Shown here piece after piece: positions 1-5,163 of a stretch of DNA of 5,163 bases. The notes beneath the pieces were generated by a model. The model was not told the origin of the DNA and made no database searches. It saw only the letters and a program-made list of their open reading frames with translations. A program made the position numbers and the translations under genes. Numbering within the stretch: the first letter of the stretch is position 1; the number at the start of each line of letters is the position of its first letter. Source of the DNA: Chloroflexota bacterium (GTDB lineage Bacteria; Chloroflexota; Anaerolineae; Anaerolineales; UBA11579); contig DNGN01000111.1 of NCBI GenBank assembly GCA_003486225.1, positions 2,372 through 7,534 on the forward strand, in the 5' to 3' direction.

Positions 1-334
1 CTTCGGCTCCGATGCCCCGGTGGACAGCCCCAATCCCTTCTTTGGACTGCATGCCGCCGTCACCCGCCAGAGAGCAGACGGCCAACCAGGCCCGCAGGGA
101 TGGTACCCCCAGGAAAGAATCGGGCTATTGGAAGCCCTGCAGGCCTATACAACAGGCCCCGCTTTCACAGCCGGCATGGAAGATCACATCGGCATGTTGG
201 CTCCAGGCTACCTGGCTGACCTGATCGTGCTTGAACGTGACCCTTTCATCATCCTGGCGGACGAACTGCGTGACCTGCGTCCTTGCGCAACCATGCTGGG
301 CGGGGACTGGGTATTCCGGGGAACCTCCGGATGA
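1..334 (+). CDS. Amidohydrolase family 3 (YtcJ-like), C-terminal fragment
   Basis: Only the last 110 residues are present; the reading frame is open from base 2 and runs off the left edge, so the start lies outside the window. The fragment opens with F-G-S-D-A-P-V-D. This matches the GSD(W/A)PV motif of metal-dependent amidohydrolases, whose Asp is the conserved metal/catalytic acid at the end of the TIM barrel. Next come GLHAAVTRQ and a helix ending LEALQAYTTGPA. The 'G-x-L-x-P-G-Y-L-A-D-L-I-V-L' stretch is typical of the family's return to the small beta domain, and the protein ends in a GGDWVFRG strand. Family 3 members hydrolyse C-N bonds in diverse, mostly uncharacterised amides, so the substrate cannot be named. 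The TGA stop at 332-334 overlaps the ATG of the next small gene. I am confident of the family and not of the function. Confidence 0.85.
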   Translation, partial: FGSDAPVDSPNPFFGLHAAVTRQRADGQPGPQGWYPQERIGLLEALQAYTTGPAFTAGMEDHIGMLAPGYLADLIVLERDPFIILADELRDLRPCATMLGGDWVFRGTSG

Positions 335-498
335 ACGACCGCGTTCAAGAACTCAAACAGCGACTCGAAGACCTTCGCAAAAGACTGCCGGCTCATTCCA
401 TACCCCCGGCGATGATGGCCGAACTGGATGACCTGGAAGAACTGTTGGAGCGGGAAATCAGGCAGCAGCAGGACAACCAACCAGACACAATCCGGTGA
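331..498 (+). CDS. Small charged helical protein, 55 aa, coupled to the amidohydrolase
   Basis: The ATG at 331 overlaps the preceding TGA in an ATGA arrangement, which suggests translational coupling. A longer in-frame start at 283 would overlap the amidohydrolase by about 50 bases and is less likely. The 55-residue product has two heptad-like charged helices, MNDRVQELKQRLEDLRKRL (about 1-19) and MMAELDDLEELLEREIRQQQ (about 28-47). They are joined by a proline-containing linker, PAHSIPPA (20-27). This looks like a short helical hairpin or coiled-coil protein. It has no signal peptide, membrane segment or catalytic motif. I recall similar 'PAHS-PPAMM' small proteins in Chloroflexota-type genomes, but I know of no assigned function and have not verified the recollection. 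No strong Shine-Dalgarno precedes the ATG; only a GGGGAA run sits upstream, inside the amidohydrolase gene. It could act as a partner of the upstream enzyme, which is inference only. Confidence 0.65.
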   Translation: MNDRVQELKQRLEDLRKRLPAHSIPPAMMAELDDLEELLEREIRQQQDNQPDTIR

Positions 499-740
499 TC
501 GTTGCATTCCATCACCTGCGTAACTGATCGCCATCGCAAATCCTCTGAGGGACCCAGGCAACAGACCAGCAATCCATTGATCTGAGCTTCACGTAACTTT
601 TAGATGGTAGGGGGGTTTTATCATTGGTGGAAACCAGAATTTGATTCGATCATGGATTGAGACTAGCCCATTAGGGCAACCCTTCTGATGAATCAATATT
701 TCATACATTTTATCTACAAGAGAATGAGGAGATCTTCAAA
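499..740. other. Intergenic region upstream of degV
   Basis: This 242-base gap shows no ORF with coding character and no tRNA or recognisable riboswitch. It becomes AT-rich toward the right (about 690-720), where the degV promoter and leader probably lie. I found no convincing paired -35/-10: TACATT at 704-709 is a 4/6 match to a -10 but has no -35 at proper spacing, and TTGAGA at 657-662 has no -10 at proper spacing. Two tiny inverted repeats, TGGT/ACCA (626-637) and AGGG/CCCT (673-683), are too short to call. No terminator with a T-run follows the small gene. Confidence 0.5.
726..731 (+). promoter_or_regulatory. Ribosome binding site of degV
   Basis: GAGGAG lies 9 bases before the ATG at 741, a strong Shine-Dalgarno match at normal spacing. 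It fixes the DegV start. Confidence 0.85.
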
Positions 741-1604
741 ATGGCTAATAAAGTCGCACTCGTTACCGACTCTACCGCCTATATTCCGCGGGATTGGCTG
801 GACAAATACGGAGTAAAAGTTGCGCCGTCTGTGGTGATTTGGGATGGTGAAGAACTGCGCGATTGGTATGATATCACCGCTGAACAATTCTTCACCCGGC
901 TGGAAAACGCCAGCACATTGCCCACCACCTCCCAGCCCACGCCAGCCTATTTTAAATCCCTGTATGATGAACTGCTCGCTGAAGGCAAAGATATCCTGGG
1001 TGTGCATATCTCGCACAAGCTGTCCGGCACGTTTTCCTCTGCCGAGCAAGCGCGTGCCATGCTGCCTGAAGCCAACATCGAGAATGTCGACACCCTCTCG
1101 GCTTCGATGGGAGAAGGCTGGCCGCTGCTGATGGCGATCAAAGCCGCCCAGGAAGGCAAATCGCTGGCCGAATGCAAAAAGGTCGTGGAAGAGGCCAGCA
1201 AACACACCGGAATTTTGCTCACCGTCAACACCCTTGAGTTCCTGCACCGCGGCGGGCGTATCGGCGGCGCAAAGCGGCTCGTGGGCTCAGCCTTAAATCT
1301 GAAACCCATCCTGGAAGTGGTTGACGGGCGCATTGAACCGGCTGAATCTATCCGCACCCGCAAAAAATCTCTGGCCCGGCTGGCTGAACTGGTTCAGGAA
1401 CGCATTGGAGATCGCAGGCCAATCTATATGGCTGCCATCCATGCCAACGCCCAGGATGAGGCAGAAATGGTGCTGGATATGATTGCTGAAAAGCTGCCAC
1501 TCAAAGCCCGCATGGTCACCGCCGTCGCCCCCACTGTCGGCACACACACCGGGCCCGGCACGGTAGGGATCGCCTACATGGCAGGTTACGACTACGAATC
1601 CTAA
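741..1604 (+). CDS. DegV family fatty-acid-binding protein (FakB-like)
   Basis: A complete protein of 287 residues, the usual DegV size of about 280-290. DegV/FakB proteins bind a fatty acid in a deep pocket and, in Gram-positive bacteria, present it to the kinase FakA for phosphorylation and entry into phospholipid synthesis. Visible signatures are the N-terminal strand VALVTDSTAYIP (5-16), the TTSQP motif (62-66) and ISHKLSGTFSSA (90-101). The Thr/Ser of the last two normally hold the fatty-acid carboxylate. LEFLHRGGRIGG (165-176) is the family's strongest C-terminal motif, and THTGPGTVGI (268-277) carries the conserved His269. The protein is cytosolic, with no signal peptide. A strong GAGGAG site supports the start. 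It appears to be monocistronic: 242 bases of non-coding DNA precede it and an intrinsic terminator follows. No FakA-like kinase (DAK domain) is in the window, so the role in fatty-acid activation is inferred from the family, and some DegV proteins have unknown ligands. Confidence 0.93.
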   Translation: MANKVALVTDSTAYIPRDWLDKYGVKVAPSVVIWDGEELRDWYDITAEQFFTRLENASTLPTTSQPTPAYFKSLYDELLAEGKDILGVHISHKLSGTFSSAEQARAMLPEANIENVDTLSASMGEGWPLLMAIKAAQEGKSLAECKKVVEEASKHTGILLTVNTLEFLHRGGRIGGAKRLVGSALNLKPILEVVDGRIEPAESIRTRKKSLARLAELVQERIGDRRPIYMAAIHANAQDEAEMVLDMIAEKLPLKARMVTAVAPTVGTHTGPGTVGIAYMAGYDYES

Positions 1605-1640
1605 GCAAATCAACTTGCTTGTTCTCTTCGTTTGACACAA

Positions 1641-1677
1641 AAGCCCTCCGCTAGACTAAGCGGAGGGCTTTTTTTTT
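1641..1677 (+). terminator. Intrinsic terminator, probably bidirectional
   Basis: A perfect 12-bp inverted repeat (AAGCCCTCCGCT at 1641-1652, AGCGGAGGGCTT at 1659-1670) with a 6-base loop AGACTA is followed by an uninterrupted run of nine T (1669-1677). It lies 37 bases after the DegV stop. On the minus strand the same stem begins 25 bases after the phosphorylase stop and is followed by only four T (complement of 1639-1642). It may therefore also end that convergent gene, but with a weaker tail. Confidence 0.93.
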
Positions 1678-1695
1678 GGAAAAAATGGGTCGGCA

Positions 1696-3009
1696 CTAAT
1701 CCTGATCAAACACAGCATCATAGAAAATTGGCAGCGGGGCGACAGGTTTGTCGCTCCATTGATGAGCATCCAGGAGTACGGGCCGCACCTGTTCCAGGGT
1801 TGCTTGCGAATCTGCATGCACGGTAAACAGCGGCTCACCCGCCTGGAGAAAATCGCCCACCTTGTGGTGAACTTCGATCCCCACCTCATACTGGATCGGC
1901 TGCCCTTTTTTCGAGCGCCCGGCACCCAGCACAACCGCCGTTTCTCCGATCACCCGGGCATGCACCTGAGACAAATACCCGCTGCGAGGTGCCGCAACCG
2001 TTGCGATCAAGGCTGCCCTGGGCAGTTTATCCGGATCCTCGACGTAGCTCACGTCCCCACCCTGCGCCTGAACAAGCTGTGTAAACTTCTCCAACGCCAC
2101 ACCGGAGCGGTACACATTTTCGGCTAATTCTCGTGCCTGATCCAGGGTGCTCCGCTTGCCTGCCAGATAGAGCATATGGCTGGCAACCAGCAAGCAGTGT
2201 TCTGTAAAATCTGCCGGTCCATGGCCCTGCAGCGTGAGAATTGCTTCTTTAACCTCCAGGGCATTCCCGACCGCATTGCCAAGTGGCTGGTTCATGTCTG
2301 TGATCAGGGCTGTAGCGCGCCTGCCCGCCAAACGTGCGATCTCAACCATCATTTGGGCCAGTTCCCTGGCTTCGGCAACGGAATGCATAAAGGCTCCCAA
2401 GCCAGTCTTAACATCCAGCACGATGCGCTGCGCTCCGGCAGCGATTTTCTTGCTCATAATGGATGAGGCGATCAACGGCAAGGAGGGCACAGTTCCGGTG
2501 ACATCACGCAAGGCATACAGCTTTCCGTCTGCCGGTGCAAGGTCACCGGTCTGGCCGGTGAGCACCACACCGATGTCCCTGAGCTGAGCCAAAAATTCTT
2601 TTGTTGTCAGGTTGGTGCGGAAGCCGGGGATCGATTCCATTTTATCCAGTGTGCCACCGCTAAAGCCCAAACCACGCCCAGACATCTTGCCCACGGGTGC
2701 ACCGCTGGCCACCACCAGGGGCAGCACGACCAGGGACGTTTTATCGCCCACACCGCCGGTGGAATGCTTATCCAGGACGATATCGACAGTATCACTGAGA
2801 TCTAACGTATCTCCCGAGTGAGCCATCGCCAGGGTGAGATCAGTGATCTCTTTGTGGGACATGCCATTAAGAAGCACGGCCATAGCCCAGGCGGCCGCCT
2901 GGTAATCCGGGACCTCGTCCCGCGTGTAGGCCGAGATAAAATACTGGATCTCCTCAGTGGTGAGCTCACCCCGATCCCGTTTTTTGATGATGATGTCAAT
3001 CGCGCGCAT
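1696..3009 (-). CDS. pdp: Pyrimidine-nucleoside phosphorylase (thymidine phosphorylase family)
   Basis: A complete 437-residue protein; family members are about 430-440. It catalyses reversible phosphorolysis of uridine/deoxyuridine/thymidine to the base and (deoxy)ribose-1-phosphate, a cytosolic salvage step. The N-terminal helical domain (1-65) is followed by the phosphate-binding loop DKHSTGGVGDKTS (80-92), with Lys81, His82 and Ser83 matching E. coli DeoA Lys84, His85 and Ser86. The glycosyltransferase family 3 signature SGRGLGFSGGTLDKME (110-125) comes next. Pyrimidine-binding residues align as Arg168 (ALRDVT), Ser183 and Lys187 (IASSIMSKK). The C-terminal domain (about 340-437) includes GAGRSKKGQPI and VGIEVHHKVGD. 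The IASSIMSKKIAAGA and LDVKTGLGAFM segments resemble Bacillus-type Pdp more than E. coli DeoA, so broad pyrimidine specificity is likelier than strict thymidine use. One oddity is Phe-Ser at 116-117, where close relatives I recall have His-Thr. All core catalytic residues are kept. The gene has its own SD and a candidate promoter, and converges on degV. Confidence 0.95.
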   Translation of the reverse strand: MRAIDIIIKKRDRGELTTEEIQYFISAYTRDEVPDYQAAAWAMAVLLNGMSHKEITDLTLAMAHSGDTLDLSDTVDIVLDKHSTGGVGDKTSLVVLPLVVASGAPVGKMSGRGLGFSGGTLDKMESIPGFRTNLTTKEFLAQLRDIGVVLTGQTGDLAPADGKLYALRDVTGTVPSLPLIASSIMSKKIAAGAQRIVLDVKTGLGAFMHSVAEARELAQMMVEIARLAGRRATALITDMNQPLGNAVGNALEVKEAILTLQGHGPADFTEHCLLVASHMLYLAGKRSTLDQARELAENVYRSGVALEKFTQLVQAQGGDVSYVEDPDKLPRAALIATVAAPRSGYLSQVHARVIGETAVVLGAGRSKKGQPIQYEVGIEVHHKVGDFLQAGEPLFTVHADSQATLEQVRPVLLDAHQWSDKPVAPLPIFYDAVFDQD

Positions 3010-3013
3010 TATT

Positions 3014-3020
3014 CACCTCT
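3014..3020 (-). promoter_or_regulatory. Ribosome binding site of pdp
   Basis: Reading the minus strand, AGAGGTG precedes the ATG at 3009-3007 with about 4-6 bases of spacing. It is a good Shine-Dalgarno match that supports this start. Confidence 0.8.
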
Positions 3021-3039
3021 TGGCGGTAATCTTTTCCTA

Positions 3040-3045
3040 ATTATA
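3040..3045 (-). promoter_or_regulatory. Candidate -10 box of the pdp promoter
   Basis: The minus strand reads TATAAT, a perfect sigma-70-type -10 hexamer, with TG immediately before it. Transcription would start near 3033, giving a leader of about 24 bases that includes the ribosome binding site. No good -35 is present at 15-18 bases upstream; the best is TTTATT at 15 bases, matching only half of the consensus. The promoter is therefore plausible on position and -10 quality, but unproven. It would let pdp be transcribed independently of the ruvB–queA cluster. Confidence 0.5.
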
Positions 3046-3120
3046 CAGTAGCAGACCCAGAATAAACCCTGAAAGCCGGAAAATTTTTTTCGCCTTCCCG
3101 TGGCCTGAAAGCATGCCCGG

Positions 3121-4143
3121 TTACAGGATCAGCATTGCATCCCCAAATGAATAAAACCGGTATTCCTGCTCAATGGCGACCTGGTAGGCGTGCAGGATCG
3201 CAGTCTGGCTGGCAAAAGCGCTGACCAGCATCAGCAGGGTTGAGCGCGGCAGATGGAAATTGGTGATCATCACATCCACAACCTTGAAGGAATAGCCCGG
3301 GAGAATATACAGGTCTGTTGCTCCCTGGAAGGGCACCACCTGCCCCGGTCCACCGGCCCGGTTTCCAGCCGTCTCGAGGGTGCGCACGCTGGTCGTGCCA
3401 ACCGCAACCACCCTTCCGCCAGACCGCTTGGTCTGGTTGATTTTTTGCGCTGCCTGAGGAGAAAGCGAGCACCATTCCGTGTGGATCTGGTGCTGGGTGA
3501 CATCTTCCTCAGTGACAGGGGCGAAAGTATCCAGGCCAACATGCAAGGTCACCTCTGCGATACCGATGCCAGCTTCCTGTACGGCATGCAGCAGCCCGGG
3601 TGTGAAATGCAGACCCGCAGTGGGGGCGGCAGCCGATCCGGTTTCCTGGGCATACACGGTCTGGTAGCGTTCCTGGTTCTGCAAACGCTCGTGAATGTAG
3701 GGGGGCAGCGGCATCTGGCCGATCTGCTCCAAGAGCCCCTCAATTGGGCGGTTGAACCGCAGCAAGCGCCTCGGGCCATCCAATTCTGCCTCAACCTCGG
3801 CCGTCAATCCCTCCGGCAGGGAAAGTTTGGTTGCGCGCTGGATGCGCTTGCCGCCTACCAGACCTTCCCACAAGGTGGGTTCCCGCTGGTTGAGCAGCAG
3901 AAGTTCAACCTTACCTCCGGTTGGAATTTTGCGGGCATAGAGACGCGCCGGCAGCACCCGGGTCTGGTTGATGACCAGCAGATCTCCCGGATGGAGAAAG
4001 CGTATGAGCTCTGAGAATTCCGCATGCTGAAGGGCACCCGTTTTACGATCAAGCACCAATAAGCGCGAGGAGTCCCGCGGCTCGACCGGGGTTTGGGCAA
4101 TCCGTTCGGGTGGCAGGTTGTAATCAAAATCCGAGAGTTTCAT
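3121..4143 (-). CDS. queA: S-adenosylmethionine:tRNA ribosyltransferase-isomerase
   Basis: QueA transfers and isomerises the ribosyl group of S-adenosylmethionine onto 7-aminomethyl-7-deazaguanine at wobble position 34 of tRNA, giving epoxyqueuosine. The 340-residue product is full length for the family. Landmarks are RDSSRLLVLDR (23-33), GDLLVINQTRVLPARL (53-68), GGKVELLLL (77-84), AAPTAGLHFT (172-181), HVGLDTFAPV (201-210), VGTTSVRTLE (248-257), ITNFHLPRSTLLMLVSAFA (293-311) and the ending YRFYSFGDAMLI. I chose the ATG at 4143. A TTG one codon upstream (4146) is possible, but AAGG at 4154-4151 is 7 bases from the ATG and only 4 from the TTG. The gene starts 9 bases after the DUF2905 stop, so it is almost certainly in the same transcript as ruvB. 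In many bacteria tgt follows queA; here tgt is absent and pdp comes next after 111 bases. Nothing suggests damage. Confidence 0.96.
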   Translation of the reverse strand: MKLSDFDYNLPPERIAQTPVEPRDSSRLLVLDRKTGALQHAEFSELIRFLHPGDLLVINQTRVLPARLYARKIPTGGKVELLLLNQREPTLWEGLVGGKRIQRATKLSLPEGLTAEVEAELDGPRRLLRFNRPIEGLLEQIGQMPLPPYIHERLQNQERYQTVYAQETGSAAAPTAGLHFTPGLLHAVQEAGIGIAEVTLHVGLDTFAPVTEEDVTQHQIHTEWCSLSPQAAQKINQTKRSGGRVVAVGTTSVRTLETAGNRAGGPGQVVPFQGATDLYILPGYSFKVVDVMITNFHLPRSTLLMLVSAFASQTAILHAYQVAIEQEYRFYSFGDAMLIL

Positions 4144-4150
4144 CAAGCGA

Positions 4151-4154
4151 CCTT
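4151..4154 (-). promoter_or_regulatory. Ribosome binding site of queA, overlapping the DUF2905 stop
   Basis: The minus strand reads TAAGGT just before queA. The TAA is the DUF2905 stop codon (4155-4153) and its AA forms the first half of the AAGG Shine-Dalgarno. Spacing to the ATG is 7 bases, which favours ATG over the TTG one codon upstream and implies close translational linkage. Confidence 0.6.
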
Positions 4155-4386
4155 ATTTATTCAGCCACCGCAGCAGCACATTGAGCACAACCGTCAGCAG
4201 CAGTGAAATTAAAATGGAACTGACCAGTGGAAAGGCACAGGAAAAAGAATCCGTCTGGATGCGGATATCCCCGGGCAGCTGTCCTAACCTGAGGCCGAGC
4301 CGGTCCAGCAGCACCAGGCTGCCACCCACCAGCAAAAGCACCACCCCGATTAAAGCCAAAATCTTACCAATTGCTGTCAGGTCCAT
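4153..4386 (-). CDS. DUF2905 family small membrane protein
   Basis: A 77-residue protein with two hydrophobic segments, about 8-28 (ILALIGVVLLLVGGSLVLL) and about 52-73 (FPLVSSILISLLLTVVLNVLL). They are joined by a loop with the family motif GLRLGQLPGDIRI (31-43). This layout (helix, G-x-LPGDIRI loop, FPL…ILIS helix) fits DUF2905, a family of roughly 65-75 residues with no known function. The protein probably sits in the inner membrane as a helical hairpin. It starts 3 bases after the ruvB stop. The sequence before its ATG is C- and AT-rich with no recognisable Shine-Dalgarno, so translation is probably coupled to ruvB termination. DUF2905 genes are often found between ruvB and queA in Firmicutes and related phyla, which supports the call. 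A role in recombination or tRNA modification has not been shown. Confidence 0.88.
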   Translation of the reverse strand: MDLTAIGKILALIGVVLLLVGGSLVLLDRLGLRLGQLPGDIRIQTDSFSCAFPLVSSILISLLLTVVLNVLLRWLNK

Positions 4387-4389
4387 AAA

Positions 4390-5163
4390 TTAAAATAATC
4401 TGGGGGGCTGGTTATCCGGGTAAGGCAGGCCAAGGTGCTTGCAGGCTTGTTCGGTGGCCAACCGGCCTTGAGAAGTGCGCTCCAAAAATCCCAGCTGGAG
4501 CAAATATGGTTCGACCACATCCTTGATCGTATCTTCTTCCTCATGCACCGAGGCCGCGATGGTGTTCAGGCCGACCGGGCCGCAGTTGTATTTCTCAATG
4601 ATCGCCAGCAGCACGCGCCGGTCCATATCATCCAATCCCAAGGGGTCAACATCCATGAGATTCAGGGCATCATCCGCTACCTGAACAGTAATGGTGCCAT
4701 TGGCGCGCACCTGGGCAAAATCCCGCACGCGCCGCAGCAGGCGCAAGGCGACGCGCGGCGTGCCGCGTGCCCGGCGGGCGATCTCGCGGATACCGTCATT
4801 ATCCGCATGCACATCCAGTCGTTGGGCGGCCCGTCTCACAATCGATTCCATAGCATCTGGCGAATAGAAATGCATGCGGTAGACAGCCCCAAAACGTGCC
4901 CGGAGGGGGGCCGTTACCAATGCCAGCCGGGTGGTCGCCCCGATCACAGTGAAGCGCGGTAGTTTTAAACGCACCGAACGCGCCGCCGGACCTTTGCCGA
5001 TGATAATATCCAGTGCAAAATCTTCCATGGCAGGGTAGAGCACTTCTTCCACCGCCCGCCCCAGCCGGTGGATCTCATCAATAAACAGCACATCGCCTTC
5101 CCGTAAATTCGAAAGGATGGCAGCCAGGTCTCCCTGGCGCTCGATGGCTGGTCCTGCCGTGAC
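4390..5163 (-). CDS. ruvB: Holliday junction branch migration helicase RuvB, N-terminus off window
   Basis: The gene enters from the right edge; 257 C-terminal residues are visible and roughly 80-90 are missing, including the Walker A loop. The internal GTG at 5091 is codon 25 of this fragment and not the start, because the frame stays open with RuvB-like sequence ([17 protein letters not shown]) to the edge. RuvB forms hexameric AAA+ motors that, with RuvA, drive branch migration of Holliday junctions. Visible parts are Walker [11 protein letters not shown] (fragment 25-34), sensor 1 [18 protein letters not shown] (75-92, including the arginine-finger region RARFG) and sensor 2 [18 protein letters not shown] (133-150). 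The C-terminal winged-helix domain (about 180-246) contains [11 protein letters not shown] and [13 protein letters not shown]. The end is normal. It is the first visible gene of the ruvB–DUF2905–queA cluster; ruvA would be expected further upstream, outside the window. Confidence 0.97.
   Translation of the reverse strand, partial: VTAGPAIERQGDLAAILSNLREGDVLFIDEIHRLGRAVEEVLYPAMEDFALDIIIGKGPAARSVRLKLPRFTVIGATTRLALVTAPLRARFGAVYRMHFYSPDAMESIVRRAAQRLDVHADNDGIREIARRARGTPRVALRLLRRVRDFAQVRANGTITVQVADDALNLMDVDPLGLDDMDRRVLLAIIEKYNCGPVGLNTIAASVHEEEDTIKDVVEPYLLQLGFLERTSQGRLATEQACKHLGLPYPDNQPPRLF

Noticed and set aside
208..561. 117-codon minus-strand frame across the small gene and intergenic gap
   Set aside because: It overlaps the amidohydrolase end and the coupled 55-aa ORF, has no plausible ribosome site, and its product resembles no family I know.
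714..1247. 177-codon open frame on the minus strand opposite degV
   Set aside because: It is antisense to a clear DegV gene with all its motifs; the composition is what a mirrored codon pattern gives.
3078..3103. A/T run with flanking G/C as a possible queA terminator
   Set aside because: On the minus strand the run reads A7 then T4, and the only preceding stem is a 3-bp GCC/GGC pair, so it does not make a credible intrinsic terminator.
3068..3112. Direct repeat CCTGAAAGC (3068-3076 and 3104-3112) in the queA–pdp gap
   Set aside because: Nine bases repeated once, off-centre from the promoter, is weak evidence for an operator and could be chance.
3253..4014. 253-codon open frame on the plus strand opposite queA
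   Set aside because: It lies entirely antisense to a textbook QueA, has no recognisable domain and no Shine-Dalgarno, and is the kind of shadow expected in GC-rich coding DNA.
4144..4146. TTG one codon upstream as the queA start
   Set aside because: Spacing from the AAGG Shine-Dalgarno is only 4 bases, against 7 for the adjacent ATG, and the family N-terminus (MKLSDFDY) fits the ATG.
4435..4962. 175-codon open frame on the plus strand opposite ruvB
   Set aside because: It is antisense to conserved RuvB sequence and has no domain or start signal.

Overview
The window looks like an ordinary chromosomal stretch of a moderately GC-rich bacterium. By gene content and protein style I would guess a member of the Chloroflexota, perhaps Anaerolineae. 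The clues are the ruvB–DUF2905–queA order, a Pdp-type pyrimidine phosphorylase, and a very small 'PAHSIPPAMM' protein of a kind I associate with that group. The placement is an inference from recalled protein families, not a measured one.

Layout. Bases 1-498 (+) hold the C-terminal end of an amidohydrolase of the YtcJ-like family 3, followed by a 55-residue charged helical protein whose start overlaps the amidohydrolase stop (ATGA). Bases 499-740 contain no gene I can support and probably serve as the leader and promoter region of the next gene. Bases 741-1604 (+) encode a complete DegV-family fatty-acid-binding protein, followed by a strong intrinsic terminator at 1641-1677. The same hairpin lies just past the end of the converging gene, so it may terminate both strands.

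Bases 1696-3009 (-) encode a complete pyrimidine-nucleoside phosphorylase. It has its own Shine-Dalgarno sequence and a perfect TATAAT box in the 111-base gap upstream. Bases 3121-5163 (-) form a tight cluster read right to left: ruvB (N-terminus off the right edge), a two-helix DUF2905 membrane protein 3 bases downstream, then queA 9 bases further on.

How the genes relate. RuvB drives Holliday-junction branch migration and QueA makes epoxyqueuosine in tRNA. They are unrelated in function but often co-transcribed in bacteria, usually with tgt next. Here tgt is absent and a nucleoside-salvage gene follows instead. DegV probably delivers fatty acids to a kinase encoded elsewhere. I found no mobile element, CRISPR array, RNA gene or defence system, and nothing here convincingly amounts to an undescribed system. 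The most useful points for a second look are the small coupled ORF, the altered signature motif in the phosphorylase, and the DUF2905 gene wedged between ruvB and queA.
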